From positions 110,480,823 to 110,544,822 of the forward strand of contig NC_064822.1 in the NCBI RefSeq assembly GCF_024166365.1: a stretch of DNA of 64,000 bases, given 5' to 3'. The position numbers were made by a program, and so were the translations under genes. Shown in pieces: positions 46,831-59,503 of this stretch (its first letter is position 1; every line of letters starts with the position of its first letter). The stretch comes from Elephas maximus indicus. Taxonomy: Eukaryota; Chordata; Mammalia; Proboscidea; Elephantidae. The notes under the pieces were generated by a model. It saw only the letters and a list, made by a program, of their open reading frames with translations, did not search any database and was not told the DNA's origin.

Positions 46831-47182
46831 CATCCTTCCTAAAGGCAAAATATGCCCACTCTCACCCAAGCACTCTACAATTTCCATGATTGTAGATGCT
46901 CTTGATCTGAAGACATATGAAATAAACAAGTAAATAAAAGACAAATTATCTGCACAAATACACCCAGCATATATGGTGAAGCAGAGACAGCATAAACATT
47001 CTCCATTAAAAAGGGGGAAAGACTGGGAAGCACCTAGCATCACTGTTCCATAGCAATTTTAAAACCCTACTAATAAAATCATGCCAAAGGAGACATAACG
47101 TTCTTCAGTTCTTTTCCCTGGGAATGGGTCACCAGTCCACTTTTCTCCATAGCTACATCCATATATGTGTATATATCTCACA
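46831..47182. other. Unassigned intergenic sequence
   Basis: Nothing recognised. Confidence 0.4.
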
Positions 47183-47305
47183 GTGGTCAGATCCATAACT
47201 GATCATGGGGATGGTGCAGGACTGGGCTTTGTTTTGTTTCATTGTGCATGGAGCTGCCACGAATTGGGGGCTGACTCAAAGGAAGCTAACAACAACATAA
47301 TCCTT
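47183..47305 (+). repeat. Tail of the composite RTE-derived SINE, second copy
   Basis: AACTGATCATGGGGATGGTG, then GTTTCATTGTGCATGGAG and the tail GGAAGCTAACAACAACA. It matches the 3' part of the composite element at 28099-28415 (GCTGATCATGGGGTTGATGC) and ends in an RTE-like (ACA)n tail. The head is missing. Confidence 0.7.
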
Positions 47306-47320
47306 GGCCACTTCTGATTA

Positions 47321-47464
47321 AAAAGACCCTTTTCTGACTCATAGCAACCCTACAGAACAGAGTAGAACTGCCCCATAGGGTTTCCAAGGAGTGGCTAGTG
47401 AATTTGAACTGCAAACCTTTTGCTTAGCAGTCAAATGCTTAACCTCTGTGCCACCAGGGCCCCA
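47321..47464 (-). repeat. AfroSINE, short type
   Basis: TTCTGACTCATAGCAACCCT to GTGCCACCAGGGCCCC; the first bases of the tail are lost. Confidence 0.88.
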
Positions 47465-47669
47465 TAGGCACCTGAGTAGCTTTCTCAGCCTGCTTCCCAC
47501 CTGTAGAAATGAGGGGACCAGAGTTTTTTTTTACATCTCAAACAGGCACTAGTTTGACCCTTTTGCCTCAAAACACCACCTTCTAAACTCTTTTGTGCTG
47601 GACGGTACATGTAGTGACCCAATGAACTTTTTCAGCCTCTGGGATTTACTGGGGTTTATCAGTGCATGT

Positions 47670-47833
47670 GGAAACCCTGGTGGTGTAGTAGTTAAGAGTT
47701 ATGGCTGCTAACCTAAAGGTCAGCAGTTCGAATCCACCAGGCGTTCCTTGGAAACTCTATGGGGCTGTTCTACTCTGTCCTGTAGGGTCGGTGTGAGTCT
47801 GAATCAACTCCATGGTGAGTTTTTTTTTTTTAA
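47670..47833 (+). repeat. AfroSINE, short type, complete
   Basis: GGAAACCCTGGTGGTGTAGT to CTCCATGGTGAG plus T-run. ATCAGTGC(A/G)TG on both sides is the likely duplication. Confidence 0.92.
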
Positions 47834-48037
47834 ATCAGTGCGTGTTGCCACAAGGCAAGGGCTTTATGACTATTTGAAGAAATGGGTGTCTGTTGCAAAT
47901 TACTGTTTTTACAGGGTATTGTATGAGGTGTCTGAATTTTTAATAGGAAAAATAGAAATTTTGAAAATGTTTATTTGTTACACATATGTACCAATAGACC
48001 TTGGTGGGGTCTCTGGGGGTATAATTAGTGGTACTTC

Positions 48038-48206
48038 CAAAACTAGAAACCAAACTGGTTGCCATTGAGTGGATTCCAACTCATAGCGACCCTATAGGAC
48101 AGAGTAGAACTGCCCCATAGGGTTTCCAAGGAAAGCCTGGTGAATTCGAACCACTGATCTTTTGGTTAGCAACTGACCTCTTAACCACTGCACCACCAGG
48201 GTTTCC
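48038..48206 (-). repeat. AfroSINE, short type, complete
   Basis: AACCAAACTGGTTGCCATTG to CACCACCAGGGTTTCC with the perfect 11-bp duplication AGTGGTACTTC (48027-48037, 48207-48217). Confidence 0.95.
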
Positions 48207-48217
48207 AGTGGTACTTC

Positions 48218-48879
48218 ATGTACCACTAAACACTTAAGGTAGGTTTGTGCGGCGGGCGGGGGGGGGGGGGCAAGAAAAAAAATCCATACTACTTACCAAA
48301 AATTCAGACACACTCAATAATTCAATAATTCATCATGCTTCTATTAATGAAAAAACGTGGTATCAACAAAAAATTCAAACCAGAAAATAATTGGCTTACC
48401 CAGAGGTTAACTGCAGGGAAACAATGTTTTCTATCCATTGCTGAGGTATTGCTTCTGATTATTTGCTTAGGGTCTGGGAATGAATGGAATTGAATGACTT
48501 CAGGGTCCACGGGGGCTAAAATGAACATTGATCTCAGTGTTGCTTATCACTTCACAACCACAAGCCTTCAATCTGACTAAAGGAACATGGGCTTATTTTG
48601 TGTTTTGGGGAATCTGTAGTAATTAGGAGCTTGTATCCAATACTATGCAAGAATGTTCGGTTACTTCTTTTTCTATTAGGCAGTTTCCCTGCCATAGAGT
48701 TTTATGTCCTCTGGAGGAAGACTGAGAGAAAGGCTCTTAGTACACATTTGTGTCATTATAGCAGGGTTATTCTTCAATGATATTCAAGTTTCTCTTTAAT
48801 CAAGTATTTCATAGGTCTCCAAATCAAAATATGGTTCTGGATTGTTTCCCGCTTATTTTTAAATTATAAGAGTTTCTTT
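48218..48879. other. Unassigned, with a G-run
   Basis: GCGGGCGG followed by about 12 G at 48252-48271 is a potential G-quadruplex or simple-sequence artefact. No gene seen. Confidence 0.4.
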
Positions 48880-50250
48880 ACTGATTGTGAATATCAGTTG
48901 TCAGAAATATGTATTTTCTTCCTCTGTGTTGCTTATTTTTGCATTTTATTAATAGTGTCTTCTGAAGAGAATATTTTAATTTTAATGAATAGCAATCTGT
49001 AATTTATTTTCTTAAACAATTAGTGCGTTTTTTTGGCCTAAAGACATCTTTAACAAACACAAAGCCACAAAGATATTCTCCTATGTTTTCTTGTAGCAGC
49101 TTTATAGTATTCATTTTTGATTTAGGTTAAAGATCCATCTTGAATTAATTTGGCCTGTGGTCTGAAGCAAGGATCAACATTAATTTTGTTCCATGTTTTG
49201 CCAAGTTGTTCCATCACAATTGAAAATTCTACCCTATCTTCCATTGAGCTGCCTTGGCACATTTATTGATAAGTAATATTATGTACATTTGTAATCCCTG
49301 ATTTGTGCAAATGATTAATACACTCAGCTGCTATGGGAAAGGCTGGAGATTCGAAGAAAGGCCTGCAATCTACTTCTGAAAAATCAGCCACTGAAAACCT
49401 ATGGAGCAAGTACCACTCTGACAAATATCAACTCAATGGCTACTGGTTTGTTGGTTATATGTGTTTGAGTTTGTTCCTGCCATTTCTATTTCATTGATCT
49501 CTTATGGTAAAGCTTTTGTTACTATAGCCCTGTACCATAGCTTGATCATTGTAATTTTATAGTAATACTTGGAAGCATGTGATAGGCATCAAGTTGCCAT
49601 TTTAAAGTGATATTGTTAAAATTTTGATAGGGTTTGTGTTGAATTATAGGTAATTTGAAGAAGCTTAACAAAAATATTGAGTTTTAAATTCACAAACATG
49701 GTATACCTCTCCTGTACTTAGGTTTTCTCTTAGCAGTATTTTGTAGTTTTAAATGTGGGGAATCTTAAACATCCTTGTTTAAATTTATTCTTAAGTATTT
49801 TTTATTTTGATGCTATCCTAAATGGTATTGTTTTTATTTTATTTTTAAATTATCTGTTGCTCATATAGAAAAATAAATTGATTTATATATATTATATATT
49901 TATATATTGGGACCTTGATATAGTCACTTTTTGGTTTAGCAGCTTTGTGTGTGTGTGTGTGTGAGTAAATTTTCAGGATTTTCTGTATACACCTTTACAT
50001 CATTTGTGAATAAAGATATTTAAACTTCTTCCCTCAATCTGTATGCCTTTATTTTCTTGCCTTATTGCTTTGGTTAGGACTTCCAGTAAAATGTGGATTA
50101 AATACGTTGAGAATAAATAGCTTTACCTTTTTTTCTGGTCTTAAGCAGAAAGTATTAAATTTCTCACCATTAAGTATGATGTTAGCTGTTGGGTTTCTGT
50201 GGATAACATAATGAATGCTTCCTATAATCAAGGCAGTCTTATAAATGTGT
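48880..50250 (-). mobile_element. Ancient L1M ORF2 fragment with SINE inside
   Basis: Minus-strand old L1 wording: GAATTAATTTGGCCTGTGGT, CTACCCTATCTTCCATTGAG, CATTTCTATTTCATTGATCT, GGTTAGGACTTCCAGTAAAA. Interrupted by a SINE at 49303-49452; (TG)8-like run near 49947-49962. Confidence 0.7.
49303..49452 (+). repeat. AfroSINE, long type, diverged
   Basis: GAAGAAAGGCCTGCAATC, CTTCTGAAAAATCAGCCACT and tail TCAACTCAATGGCTACTGG; head poorly preserved. Confidence 0.75.
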
Positions 50251-50556
50251 GAAATATGTTAACCCATTTAATTATAATCCTGTGGGATAGGTAATATCAT
50301 TATCCCTACTTTATAGATTAAAAAAACCCTGTGAAGTTTAAGGAGGTAAAATGACTTAGGTTGTACAACTATTAAATGGTAGGGTTGGGTTGCAAACTTA
50401 CTCTTACTCACTATGCTACTAGGTCTCTCTATACTTCTCCCAAGAGTTTGCAATGTTTCCTTTGAATGGTAAAGTTTCTTAGGTCTTACAGCTGAGAATA
50501 TTTTTATGGAACCCTTAGATTTAAATGATAATTTACTTCTAAATAAAATTTCAGGT

Positions 50557-50771
50557 CCTAAGGAAGTGCAACAGTTAAGTGCTCAGCTGCTAACTATAAG
50601 GCTGCTAACTGTAAATTCTATGGTTCAAACCCAGCCAGCAACTCTGTGTGAAAAAGACCTGGCAATCTGTTTCCATGAAGATGTCAGCCTTGGAAACACT
50701 ATGTGGCAGTTCTACTCAGTTCTACAGGGTTATTATGAGTTTGGAACTGACTTCATGGTACCTAACAACAG
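50557..50771 (+). repeat. AfroSINE, long-type derivative
   Basis: CCTAAGGAAGTGCAACAGTT to the RTE-like tail TTCATGGTACCTAACAACAG. Confidence 0.85.
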
Positions 50772-51547
50772 TTTGACTACTTTGACCTTTGAAAGTATTA
50801 CTTGACTTAATTTTTTCAGATGGCATTATCATTCTTAGCCCTTTAAAGATCACCTACTCTTTCTTTCTGAAGGATTCTAGAAACTTCTCTGTAACTTTTT
50901 TTTTTTTTTTTTTTAACTGTCATGAGTTTTATTACAGCTTCATGCATTGGAGGGGGAGATGAAGAAAGCAGTGCCAATGATCTTTTCTTGTTTGTTTTGA
51001 GTTGCCCCAAAAGCAGACCCTGAGATGCAGGTAGTTTATTTGGGAGGTGATCCCAAAGAGCACAGTGAGGTAGTGGGGAAAGCGAGACAGGGGCAGGAGG
51101 AAAGCCAGTACTGGGTGTCAGTGAGCCCATTACTGCCATTAGCTGCTGTAGCTCAGTCCCTTTGGGGACTTCTGAGAAACCATGTGGAACAAGCTGCAGA
51201 ATTATCCACTAGAGGGAGGCTGGCGTATTTACCCACCAGCTTCCATCCCCCATAGGCTTTGGGCAGCCCTGGGGTCATTAACTCCCTGCACTTCTGCGTG
51301 GTGTCAGCTTGCCAAGCCTCCTTGTGCTGGAGAAATCCCTGTTGCAGAGAAGCAGGGAGGTGAAGGCTTTTGTGGGAGGCTGCCACAGGCTGGAGATTGA
51401 TGCCCTACCTCTAGGGTACGCATGTGGGCTGGGTAGCCAGGGCATCTGCTGCCGTCCTCTTCCAGCGTGTGAAGAAGCCATACAAGGATTTATAGATTTT
51501 AGGAATACAGAAAAGTCAATTAAAATATTATTGCTACCAGGGAAATA
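50772..51547. other. Unassigned sequence, partly GC-rich
   Basis: T18 run at 50896-50914, then 50990-51480 is GC-richer than its surroundings and reads like an old LTR-type repeat (CCCTGAGATGCAGGTAGTTT, ATCCACTAGAGGGAGG). Its open frames lack recognisable domains. Confidence 0.35.
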
Positions 51548-51558
51548 AATTATCAAGT

Positions 51559-54500
51559 TGTTGTTGTTGTTGTTAAGTGCTGCCGAGTTGGTTCTGACTT
51601 ATAGTGACCCTATGCACAACAGAACGAAACACTGCCCGGTCCTGCGCCATCCTTACAGTCCTTTTAATGCTTGAGCTCATTGTTGCAGCCACTGTGTCAA
51701 TCCACCTCATTGAGGGTCTTCCTCTTTTCCGCTGACCCTGTACTCTGCCAAGTATGATGTCCTTCTCCAGGGTCTGATCCCTCCTGACAACATGTCCAAA
51801 GTATGTAAGACACAGTCTCGCCATCCTTGCCTCTAAGGAGCATTCTGGCCCCACTTCTTCCAAGGCAGATTTATTTGTTCTTTTGGCAGTCCATGGCATA
51901 TTCAATATTCTTTGTCAACACCACAATTCAAAGGCGTCAACTCTTCTTTGGTCTTCCTTATTCATTGTCCAGCTTTCACATGCATATGATGTGATTGAAA
52001 ATACCATGGCGTGGGTCAGGCGCACCTTAGTCTTCAGGGTGACATCTTTGCTCTTCAACACTTTGAAAAGGTCCTTTGCAGCAGATTTGCCCAATGCAAT
52101 GTGTCTTTTGATTTCTTGACTGCTGCTTCCATGGCTGTTGATTGTGGATCCAAGTAAAATGAAATCCTTGACAACGTCAATCTTTTCTCTGTTTATCATG
52201 ATGTTGCTCATTGGTCCAGTTTGTGAGGATTTTTGTTTTCTTTATGTTGACATGTAATCCATACTGAAGGCTGTGGTCTTTGATCTTCATTAGTTAGTGC
52301 TTCAAGTCCTCTTCACTTTCAGCAAGCAAGGTTGTGTCATTTGCATAACGTAGGTTGTTAATGAGTCTTCCTCCAATCCCAATGCCCCGTTCTTCTTCGT
52401 ATATTCCAGCTTCTCGGATTATTTGTTCAGCATACAGATTAAATAGGTATGGTGAAAGAATACAACCCTGACGCACACCTTTCCTGACTTTAAACCAAGC
52501 AGTATCCCCTTGTTCTGTCTGAACAACTGCCCCTTGATCTATGTAAAGGTTCCGCATGAGCACAATTAAGTGTTCTGGAATTCCCATTCTTCGCAGTGTT
52601 ATCCATAGTTTGTTATGATCCACACAGTGGAATGCCTTTGCATAGTCAATAAAACCCAGGTAAACATCCTTCTGGTATTCTCTGCTTTCAGGCAGGATCC
52701 ATCTGACATGAGCAATGATATCCCTGGTTCTACGTCCTCTTCTGAAACTGGCCTGGATTTCTGGCAGTTCCCTGTCGATATACAGCCGCAGCCGTTTTTG
52801 AATGATCTTCAGCAAAATTTTGCTTGCTTGTGATATTAATGATATTGTTCTATAATTTCCACATTTGGTTGGATCACTTTTCTTGGGAATAGGCATAAAT
52901 ATGGATCTCTTCCAGTCAGTTGGCCAGGAAGCTGTCTTCCATATTTCTTGGCATAGATGAGTGAGCAACTCCAGCGCTGCATCTGTTTGTTGAAACATCT
53001 CAATTGATATTCCATCAATTCCTGGAGCCTTGTTTTTTGCCAGTGCCTTCAGAGCAGCTTGGACTTCTTCCTTCAGTAGCATCAGTTCCTGATCACATGC
53101 CACCTCTTGAAATGGTTGAATATCGACATTCTTTTTGGTATAATGACTCTGTGTATCCCTTCTATCTTCTTTTGATGCTTCCTGCGTCATTTAATATTTT
53201 CCCCATGGAATCATTCACTATTGCAACTCCAGGCTTGAATTTTTTCTTCAGTTCTTTCAGCTTGAGAAATGCCAAGCATGTTCTTCGCTTTTGTTTTTCC
53301 ATCTCCAGCTTTTTGCACATGTCATTATAATACTTTACTTTGTCTTCTTGAGAGGCCCTTTGAAATCTTCTGTTCAGTTCTTTTACTTCATCAATTCTTC
53401 CTTTTGCTTTAGCTGCTCGATGCTCGCGTGACACTGACGTGTCTGTCAGTTTTTCATACGGTGGGGGCTTGTGTGTTGCTGTGATGCTGGAAGCTATGCC
53501 ACCGGTATTCAGATACCAGCAGGGTCACCCATGGAGGACAGGTTTCAGCTGAGCTTCCAGACTAAGACAGACTAGGAAGAAGGACCCGGCAGTCTACTTC
53601 TGAAAAGCATTAGCTAGTGAAAACCTTATGAATAGCATTATCCGATCTAGTGCTGAAAGATGAGCCCCCCAGGTTGGAAGGCACTCAAAAGATGACTGGG
53701 GAAGAGCTGCCTCCTCAAAGTGGAGTCGACCTTATTGACGTGGATGGAGTAAAGCTTTTGGGACCTTCATTTGCCGATGTGGCATGACTCAAAATGAGAA
53801 GAAACAGCTGCAAACATCCATTAATAATCGGAACCTGGAATGTATGAAGTATGAATCTAGGAAAATTGGAAATCATCAAAAATGAAATGGAATGCATAAA
53901 CATCGATATCCTAGGCATTAGTGAGCTGAAATGGACTGGTATTGGCCATTTTGAATTGGACAATCATATAGTCTACTATGCTGGGAATGACAACTTGAAG
54001 AGGAATGGTGTTGCATTCATTGTCAAAAAGAACGTTTCAAGATCTATCCTGAAGTACAACACTGTCAGTGATAGGATAATATCCATAAGCCTACAAGGAA
54101 GACCAGTTAATACGACTATTATTCAAATTTACACACCAACCACTAGGGCCAAAGATGAGCTTCCAGTCTGAAATTGATCGAAGATGCAATCAAGATGCAT
54201 TGATAATTACTGGTGATTGGAATGGGAAAGTTGGAAACAAAGAAGAAGGATCAGTAGTTGGAAAATATGGCCTTGGAGATAGAAATAATGCCAGAGATAG
54301 AATGAGAGAATTTTGCAAGATCAACGACTTCTTCATTGCAAATACCTTCTTTCACCAACATAAATGGTGACTATACACATGGACCTCGCCAGATGGAACA
54401 TACAGAAATCAAATTGACTATATCTGTGGAAAGAGACAGTGGAAAAGCTCAATATCATCAGAACAAGGCCAGGGGCCGACTGTGGAACAGACCATCAGTT

Positions 54501-54791
54501 GCTCATATGCAAATTCAAGCTGAAACTGAAGAAAATCAGAACAAGTCCACGAGAGCCAAAATATGACCTTGAGTATATCCCACCTGAATTTAGAGACCAT
54601 CTCAAGAATAGATTTGACGGATTGAACACTAGTGACCGAAGACAAGACGAGTTGTGGAATGACATCAAGGACATCATCCATAAAGAAAGCAAGAGGTCAC
54701 TGAAAAGACAGGAAAGAAAGAAAAGACCAAGATGGATGTCAGAGGAGACTCTGAAACTTGCCCTTGAACGTCGAGCAGCTAAAGCAAAAGG
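51559..54791 (-). mobile_element. Full-length RTE copy I/J with inverted 5' segment
   Basis: 3.23 kb in two parts. 51559-53426 is reverse-orientation RTE from the (GTT) tail to the endonuclease/RT spacer (…CTTTAGCTGCTCGATGCTCG). About 53437-54791 is forward, from the 5' end (ACGTGTCTGTCAG) to the same spacer (GCAGCTAAAGCAAAAGG), so the parts overlap by about 20 bases and make a complete element. An 11-bp duplication AATTATCAAGT flanks it (51548-51558, 54792-54802). Twin priming explains the order: the internal break faces the flank and the true 5' end faces the 3' part. Confidence 0.93.
52294..53190 (-). pseudogene. RTE reverse transcriptase of copy I/J
   Basis: A 298-residue open frame: NKAPGIDGISIEMFQQTD, IPKKSDPTKCGNYRTISL, LPEIQASFRRGRRTRDII, LGFIDYAKAFHCVDHNK (motif A Asp present), VRQGCILSPYLFNLYAEQ (motif B), and RYANDTTLLAESEEDL, where the second Asp-containing pair YADD has become YAND. 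The frame ends at 52294 by a stop; the C-terminus continues in other frames at 51915-52211 and 51573-51905. Predicted inactive. Confidence 0.85.
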
Positions 54792-54804
54792 AATTATCAA
54801 GTAG
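53851..54804 (+). pseudogene. RTE endonuclease part of copy I/J (inverted segment)
   Basis: AP-endonuclease-like domain of RTE in three broken frames. MNLGKLEIIKNEMECINIDI, ISELKWTGIGHFE and NGVAFIVKKNVSRSILKYNT at 53851-54050, QIYTPTTRAKDE near 54120-54160, ITGDWNGKVGN near 54205-54240 (the GDWN motif holds catalytic residues), then DQARGRL/CGTDHQLLICKFKL at 54450-54510. A deletion of about 28 bases near 54160 shifts the frame. Confidence 0.82.
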
Positions 54805-55112
54805 GTTGGCTAGAATTACAGATTTTTGCAGGACAAAGTAAAGAGCGTTAAAGTTTAGGGTCTCAAATGACTCCTTTGAACAAATAACATTTCTAAGGAC
54901 AATTTTATAAGAACTGAACACAGAATGCGACAGTAACAGAAATTTTCACACAGGTTTCCATCCTAGGCAGGCGAAGAAGTGTCATGCTTTTGTGAATGTT
55001 CTCATTTCAACATCTTATCAGGTTAGATTCTTTGAGCAGGTGTTTATGACACAACATGATGTCTCTCCCTCTGCAGCTGCATGGGGACATGGAGGACGTC
55101 TCTTCGCTCTTA
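54803..55112. other. Unassigned intergenic sequence
   Basis: Nothing recognised in about 310 bases. Confidence 0.4.
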
Positions 55113-58100
55113 TCTTTTATTTATTTATTTATTTATTGTGCTTTAGGTAGAAGTTTACAAATCAAGTCACTGTCTCATACAAAAAACCATACACACCTTG
55201 CTGTGCACTCCCAGCTACTCTCCTCCTAATGAGACAGCACATCCCCCCTCTCCACCCTGTATTCCCCGTGTCCACTCAGCCAGCTCCTATCTCCCTCTTC
55301 CTTCTCATCTTGCCACCAGAAAGGAGTTGCCCGCATAGACTTAAGTATCCACTTGAGCCGAGAAGCTCACTCATCACCAGTATCATTGTCTATCTTACAG
55401 TCCAGTCGAAACCCTGTCTGTAGAGTTGGCTTTGGGAATGGTACTAATCTTGGGCTGACAAAGGGTCTGGGGATCATGACTGTCAGGGTCCCTCCAGTCT
55501 TAGACCATTAATCCTGGTCTTTTAACGAGAATTTGAGATCTGCATCCCACTTTTCTCCTGCTCCATCAGGGATTCTCTGTTGTGGTCCCTGTCAGGGCAG
55601 TGATTGGTGATAGCCGGGCACCATCTAGTTCTTCTGGTCTCAGCCTGAAGTAGTCTTTGGTTTATGTGGCCCTTTCTGTCTCTTGGGCTCATCTTTACCA
55701 TATGTCTTTGGTCTTCTTTGCTCCAGGTAGGTTGAGACCAATTGATACATCTTAGATGGTTGCTTGCTAGCGTTTAAGACCCCAGACACCTCTCACCAAA
55801 GTGGGATGCAGAACGTTTTCTTAATACATTTTGTTATGCCCATTGACCTAGATGTCCCCTGAAACCATGGTCCCCAGGCCCCTGTCCCTGCTACTGTGGC
55901 CTTCGAAGTATTTGGTTGTATTCAGGAAACTTCTTTGCTTTTGGTTTAGTGCGGTTGTACTGACTTCCCCTGTGTCGTGTGTTGCCTTTCCCTTCACCTC
56001 AAATAATTTTTTGTCTACGGTCTAGTTAGTGAATATCTCTATACCTCCCTCCCTACCCTCATAACCATCAAAGAATATTTTCTTCTGTGTTTAAACTTTA
56101 TATAGAGTTCTTATAATAGTGGTCTCATATGATATTTGTCCTTTTGCAACTGACTAATTTTACTCAGCATAATGGCTTCCAGATTCCTCTATGTTGTGAA
56201 ATGTTTCACAGATTCATTGTTGTTCTTAATCACTGTGTAGTATTCTATTGTGTGAATATACCATAATTTATTTATCCATTCATCCATTCATGGGCACCTT
56301 GGTTGCTTGCATCTTTCTGCTTTTGTAAACAGTGCTGCAGTGAACATGGGTGTGCATATATCTGTTCATGTAAAGGCTCTTATTTCTTTAGGGTATATTT
56401 CAAAGGAGTGGAATTGCTGGGTCGTATGGTAGTTCTATTTCTATTTTTTTAAGGAAGCGTCAAATCGATTTCCAAAGTGGTTGTACCATTTTACACTCCC
56501 ACCTGCAGTGTATAAGTGTTCCAGTCTCTCTACAACCTCTCCAACATTTATTATTTTGTGCTTTTTGGATTAATGCCAGCCTTGTTGGAGTGAGATGGAA
56601 TCTAACTGTAGTTTTGATTTGCATTTCTCTAATGGCTAATAATCATGAACATTTCCTCGTGTATCTATTAGCAGCCTGAATGTCTTCTTTGGTAAAGTAC
56701 CTGTTCATATACTTTGCCCATTTTTTAATTGGGTTGTCTTTTTGCTGTTGAGGTTTTACAGTATCATGTAGATTTTAGAGATCATGTGCTGATCAGAAAT
56801 GTCATAGCTAAAGACTTTTTCCCAGTCTGTAGGTAATCTTTTTACTCTTTTGGTGAAGTCTTTGGATGAGCATAGGTGTTTGACTTTTAAGAGCCCCCAG
56901 TTATCTAATTTCTCTTCTGGTGTTTGTACATTGTTAGTAATGTTTTGTATACTGTTTATGCCATGTATCAGGGCTCCTAGTGCTGTCTCTATTTTTTCTT
57001 CCATGATCTTTATCATTTTAGATTTTATATTTAGGTATTTGATTAATTTTGAGTTAGTTTTTGTGCATGATGTGAGGTAGGGTTTTGTTTCATTTTTTTG
57101 CAGATGGATATCCAGTTATGCCAGCACCATTTGTTAAAGAGACTGCCTTTTCCCCATTTAACTGACTTTGGGCCTTTGTCAAATATCAGTTGCTCATATG
57201 TGGATGGATTTGTGTCTGGATTTTCAATTCTGTTCCGTTGGTCTATGTATCTGTTGTTGTATGAATACCAGGCTGTTTTGACTACTGTGATGGTATAATA
57301 GGTTCTAAAATCAGGTAGTGTGAGGCCTTCCACTTTGTTCTTCTTTTTCAGTAATTCCCTACTTATCTAGGGCCTCTTTCTCTTCCATATGAAGTTGGTG
57401 ATTTATTTCTCCATCTCACTAAAAAATGTCATTGGAATTTGGATCAGGATTGCATTGTGTCTATAGATCACTCTGGGTAGAATAGACATTTTTATGATGT
57501 GGAGTCTTCCTATCAATGAGAAAGGTATGTTTTCCCACTTACGTAGGTCTGTTTAGGTTTCTTACGATAGTGTCTTGTAGTTTTCTTTGTATAGGTCTTT
57601 TACGTCTCTAATTAGATTTACTCCTAAGTATTTTACCTTCTTGGGGGCTATTGTAAATAGTATTGATTTGGTGATTTCCTCTCTGACGTTCTCTTTCTTG
57701 GTGTAGAGGAATCCAACTGATTTATGTATGTTTATCTTGTATCCTGATATTCTGTTAAACTCTTCTATTAATTTCAGTAGTTTTCTTGAGGATTCTTTAG
57801 GTTTTTCTATGTATAAGATCATGTCATCTGCAAATAGAGATACCTTTCCTTCTTTGCCAATTTGACGTCCTTTATTTCTTTATCTAGCCTAATAGCTCTG
57901 GCTAGGACCTCCAGCACAATGTGAATAAGAGTGGTGATAAAGGGCATCCTTGTCTGGTTCCTGTTCTCTAGGGAATGCTTTCAGTCTCTCTCCGTTCAGG
58001 ATGATGTTGGCTGTTGGCTTTTTATAAATGCCCTTTGTTATGTTGAGGAATTTTCCTTCTATTCCTATTTTGCTGAGAGTTTTATCATGAATGGGTGTAG

Positions 58101-58570
58101 GACTTTGTCAAATGCCTTTTCTGCATTAATTGATAACATCATGTGTTTTTTGTCTTATTATGTGATGTATTACATTGGTTGTTTTTTTAAATGTTGAACC
58201 ATCCCTGCATACCTGGTGTGAATCCCATTTGGTCATGGTGAGTTATTTTTTGACATGTTGTTGAATTGTATTGGCTGGAATTTTGTTGAGAATTTTTGCA
58301 TCTAGGTTCATGAGGGATACTCTTCTGTAATTCTCTCTTTGTGTGGTGTCTGTACCTGGTTTTGGTATCAGGGCTATGCTGGCTTCATAGAGTGAGTTTG
58401 GGAGTATTCCATCCTTTTCTATGCTCTGAAATACCTTCAGTAGTAGTGGTGTTAACTCTTCTGTGAAAGTTTCGTAGAATTCTCCAGTGAAGCTGCCAGG
58501 GCCAGGACTTTTTTTTGTTGGAAGTTTTTAAATTACCTTTTCAATCTCTTCTTTTGTTTTCTCTGCAATT
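55113..58570 (-). mobile_element. L1, 5'-truncated, about 3.4 kb
   Basis: From an ATTT-type tail (55113-55137) and TGTGCTTTAGGTAGAAGTTT through the 3' UTR into ORF2. Minus-strand ORF2 pieces: RLPTDWEKVFSYDI (56790-56840), the reverse transcriptase end [16 protein letters not shown] near 57780-57836 (FADD catalytic motif present), [16 protein letters not shown], and KVKYLGVNLIRDVKDLYKEN. Broken by several frameshifts and truncated near 58570. Confidence 0.88.
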
Positions 58571-59503
58571 TTTATGTTCTTAAATCTTACTATATCTGTT
58601 TTTCTCCTTGAATATTGAGTTTAGTCTTCTTTAAGTGTTTTTGTTTGAAGATACACACACCCACACACACACATTTAATTTTGGTAAATTCTAGATCTAG
58701 ATAGAGGTTCTCAAAAATATTTGCACCCATGTCTAGCCTGAGGAAAAAATAATGAGGTGGCGAATGGCTCCTTAAGTTCAAAGAAATACGTATTTTTCTA
58801 AAGGTTGTGTAATTATTTATTCTTCCTAATTGCTTTCCGGAAATGAAAACAGCATAAAAAGTTGTAGATAGACTGAAAATTTTTCTGTTGCCAATCTGCC
58901 CTTAATCATGGTCTTTGACTCTTTGTTTTTAGTTTTATAATGACAGTTAGGAAACAACAATAGCAACAATGACAACAGAAGTCACCAAAACCTGAATAGG
59001 TCTGCAACGTACAATGCCAAAATGGAACAGAAAAAACTTATTCATTAATTCATTAAATTTAAATCTTATTGCGAGCTATTGTTTGTCTGAAGCAACATGA
59101 GCATAATAAAACCCAGTGGGGAGATTCTGGCTTGTTTGATTGGACTGATAATGAAGGAAGTTCTTGTGGTATAGTTGCAAATGTTAAAACTTCAAGAAGA
59201 GAAGTCATGTGCACAGTAGTGATTGGGAGGCATGCTTTTATACAAGTATAGTTCCAACTCAAGCAGATGTAGCTGGATAGGCAGAATTCACTCCCATAGC
59301 TTTTCAGGGCAGAAGATAATATGAGTTTTTCCCATAGACTAGGTGTGAGTTATTCATCTTTCCTAAGGTGATACTCAGTAAGGCTTTTCAGAGGGGTAGT
59401 AAATCTGTGGAGAGAATCTAGATTTACTCTAGGATTTCTAAACATTTAGACAAGGTTATGTAACTAGGAATTTAAAGTAATTATTCTCACTGATGGAACC
59501 TCA
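58571..59503. other. Unassigned intergenic sequence
   Basis: A (CA)-rich patch at 58652-58672. No gene or repeat family recognised. Confidence 0.4.

Noticed and set aside
50843-51556. A cluster of open frames suggesting a small gene
   Set aside because: No start context, domain or splice pattern; the sequence reads like an old LTR-type repeat.
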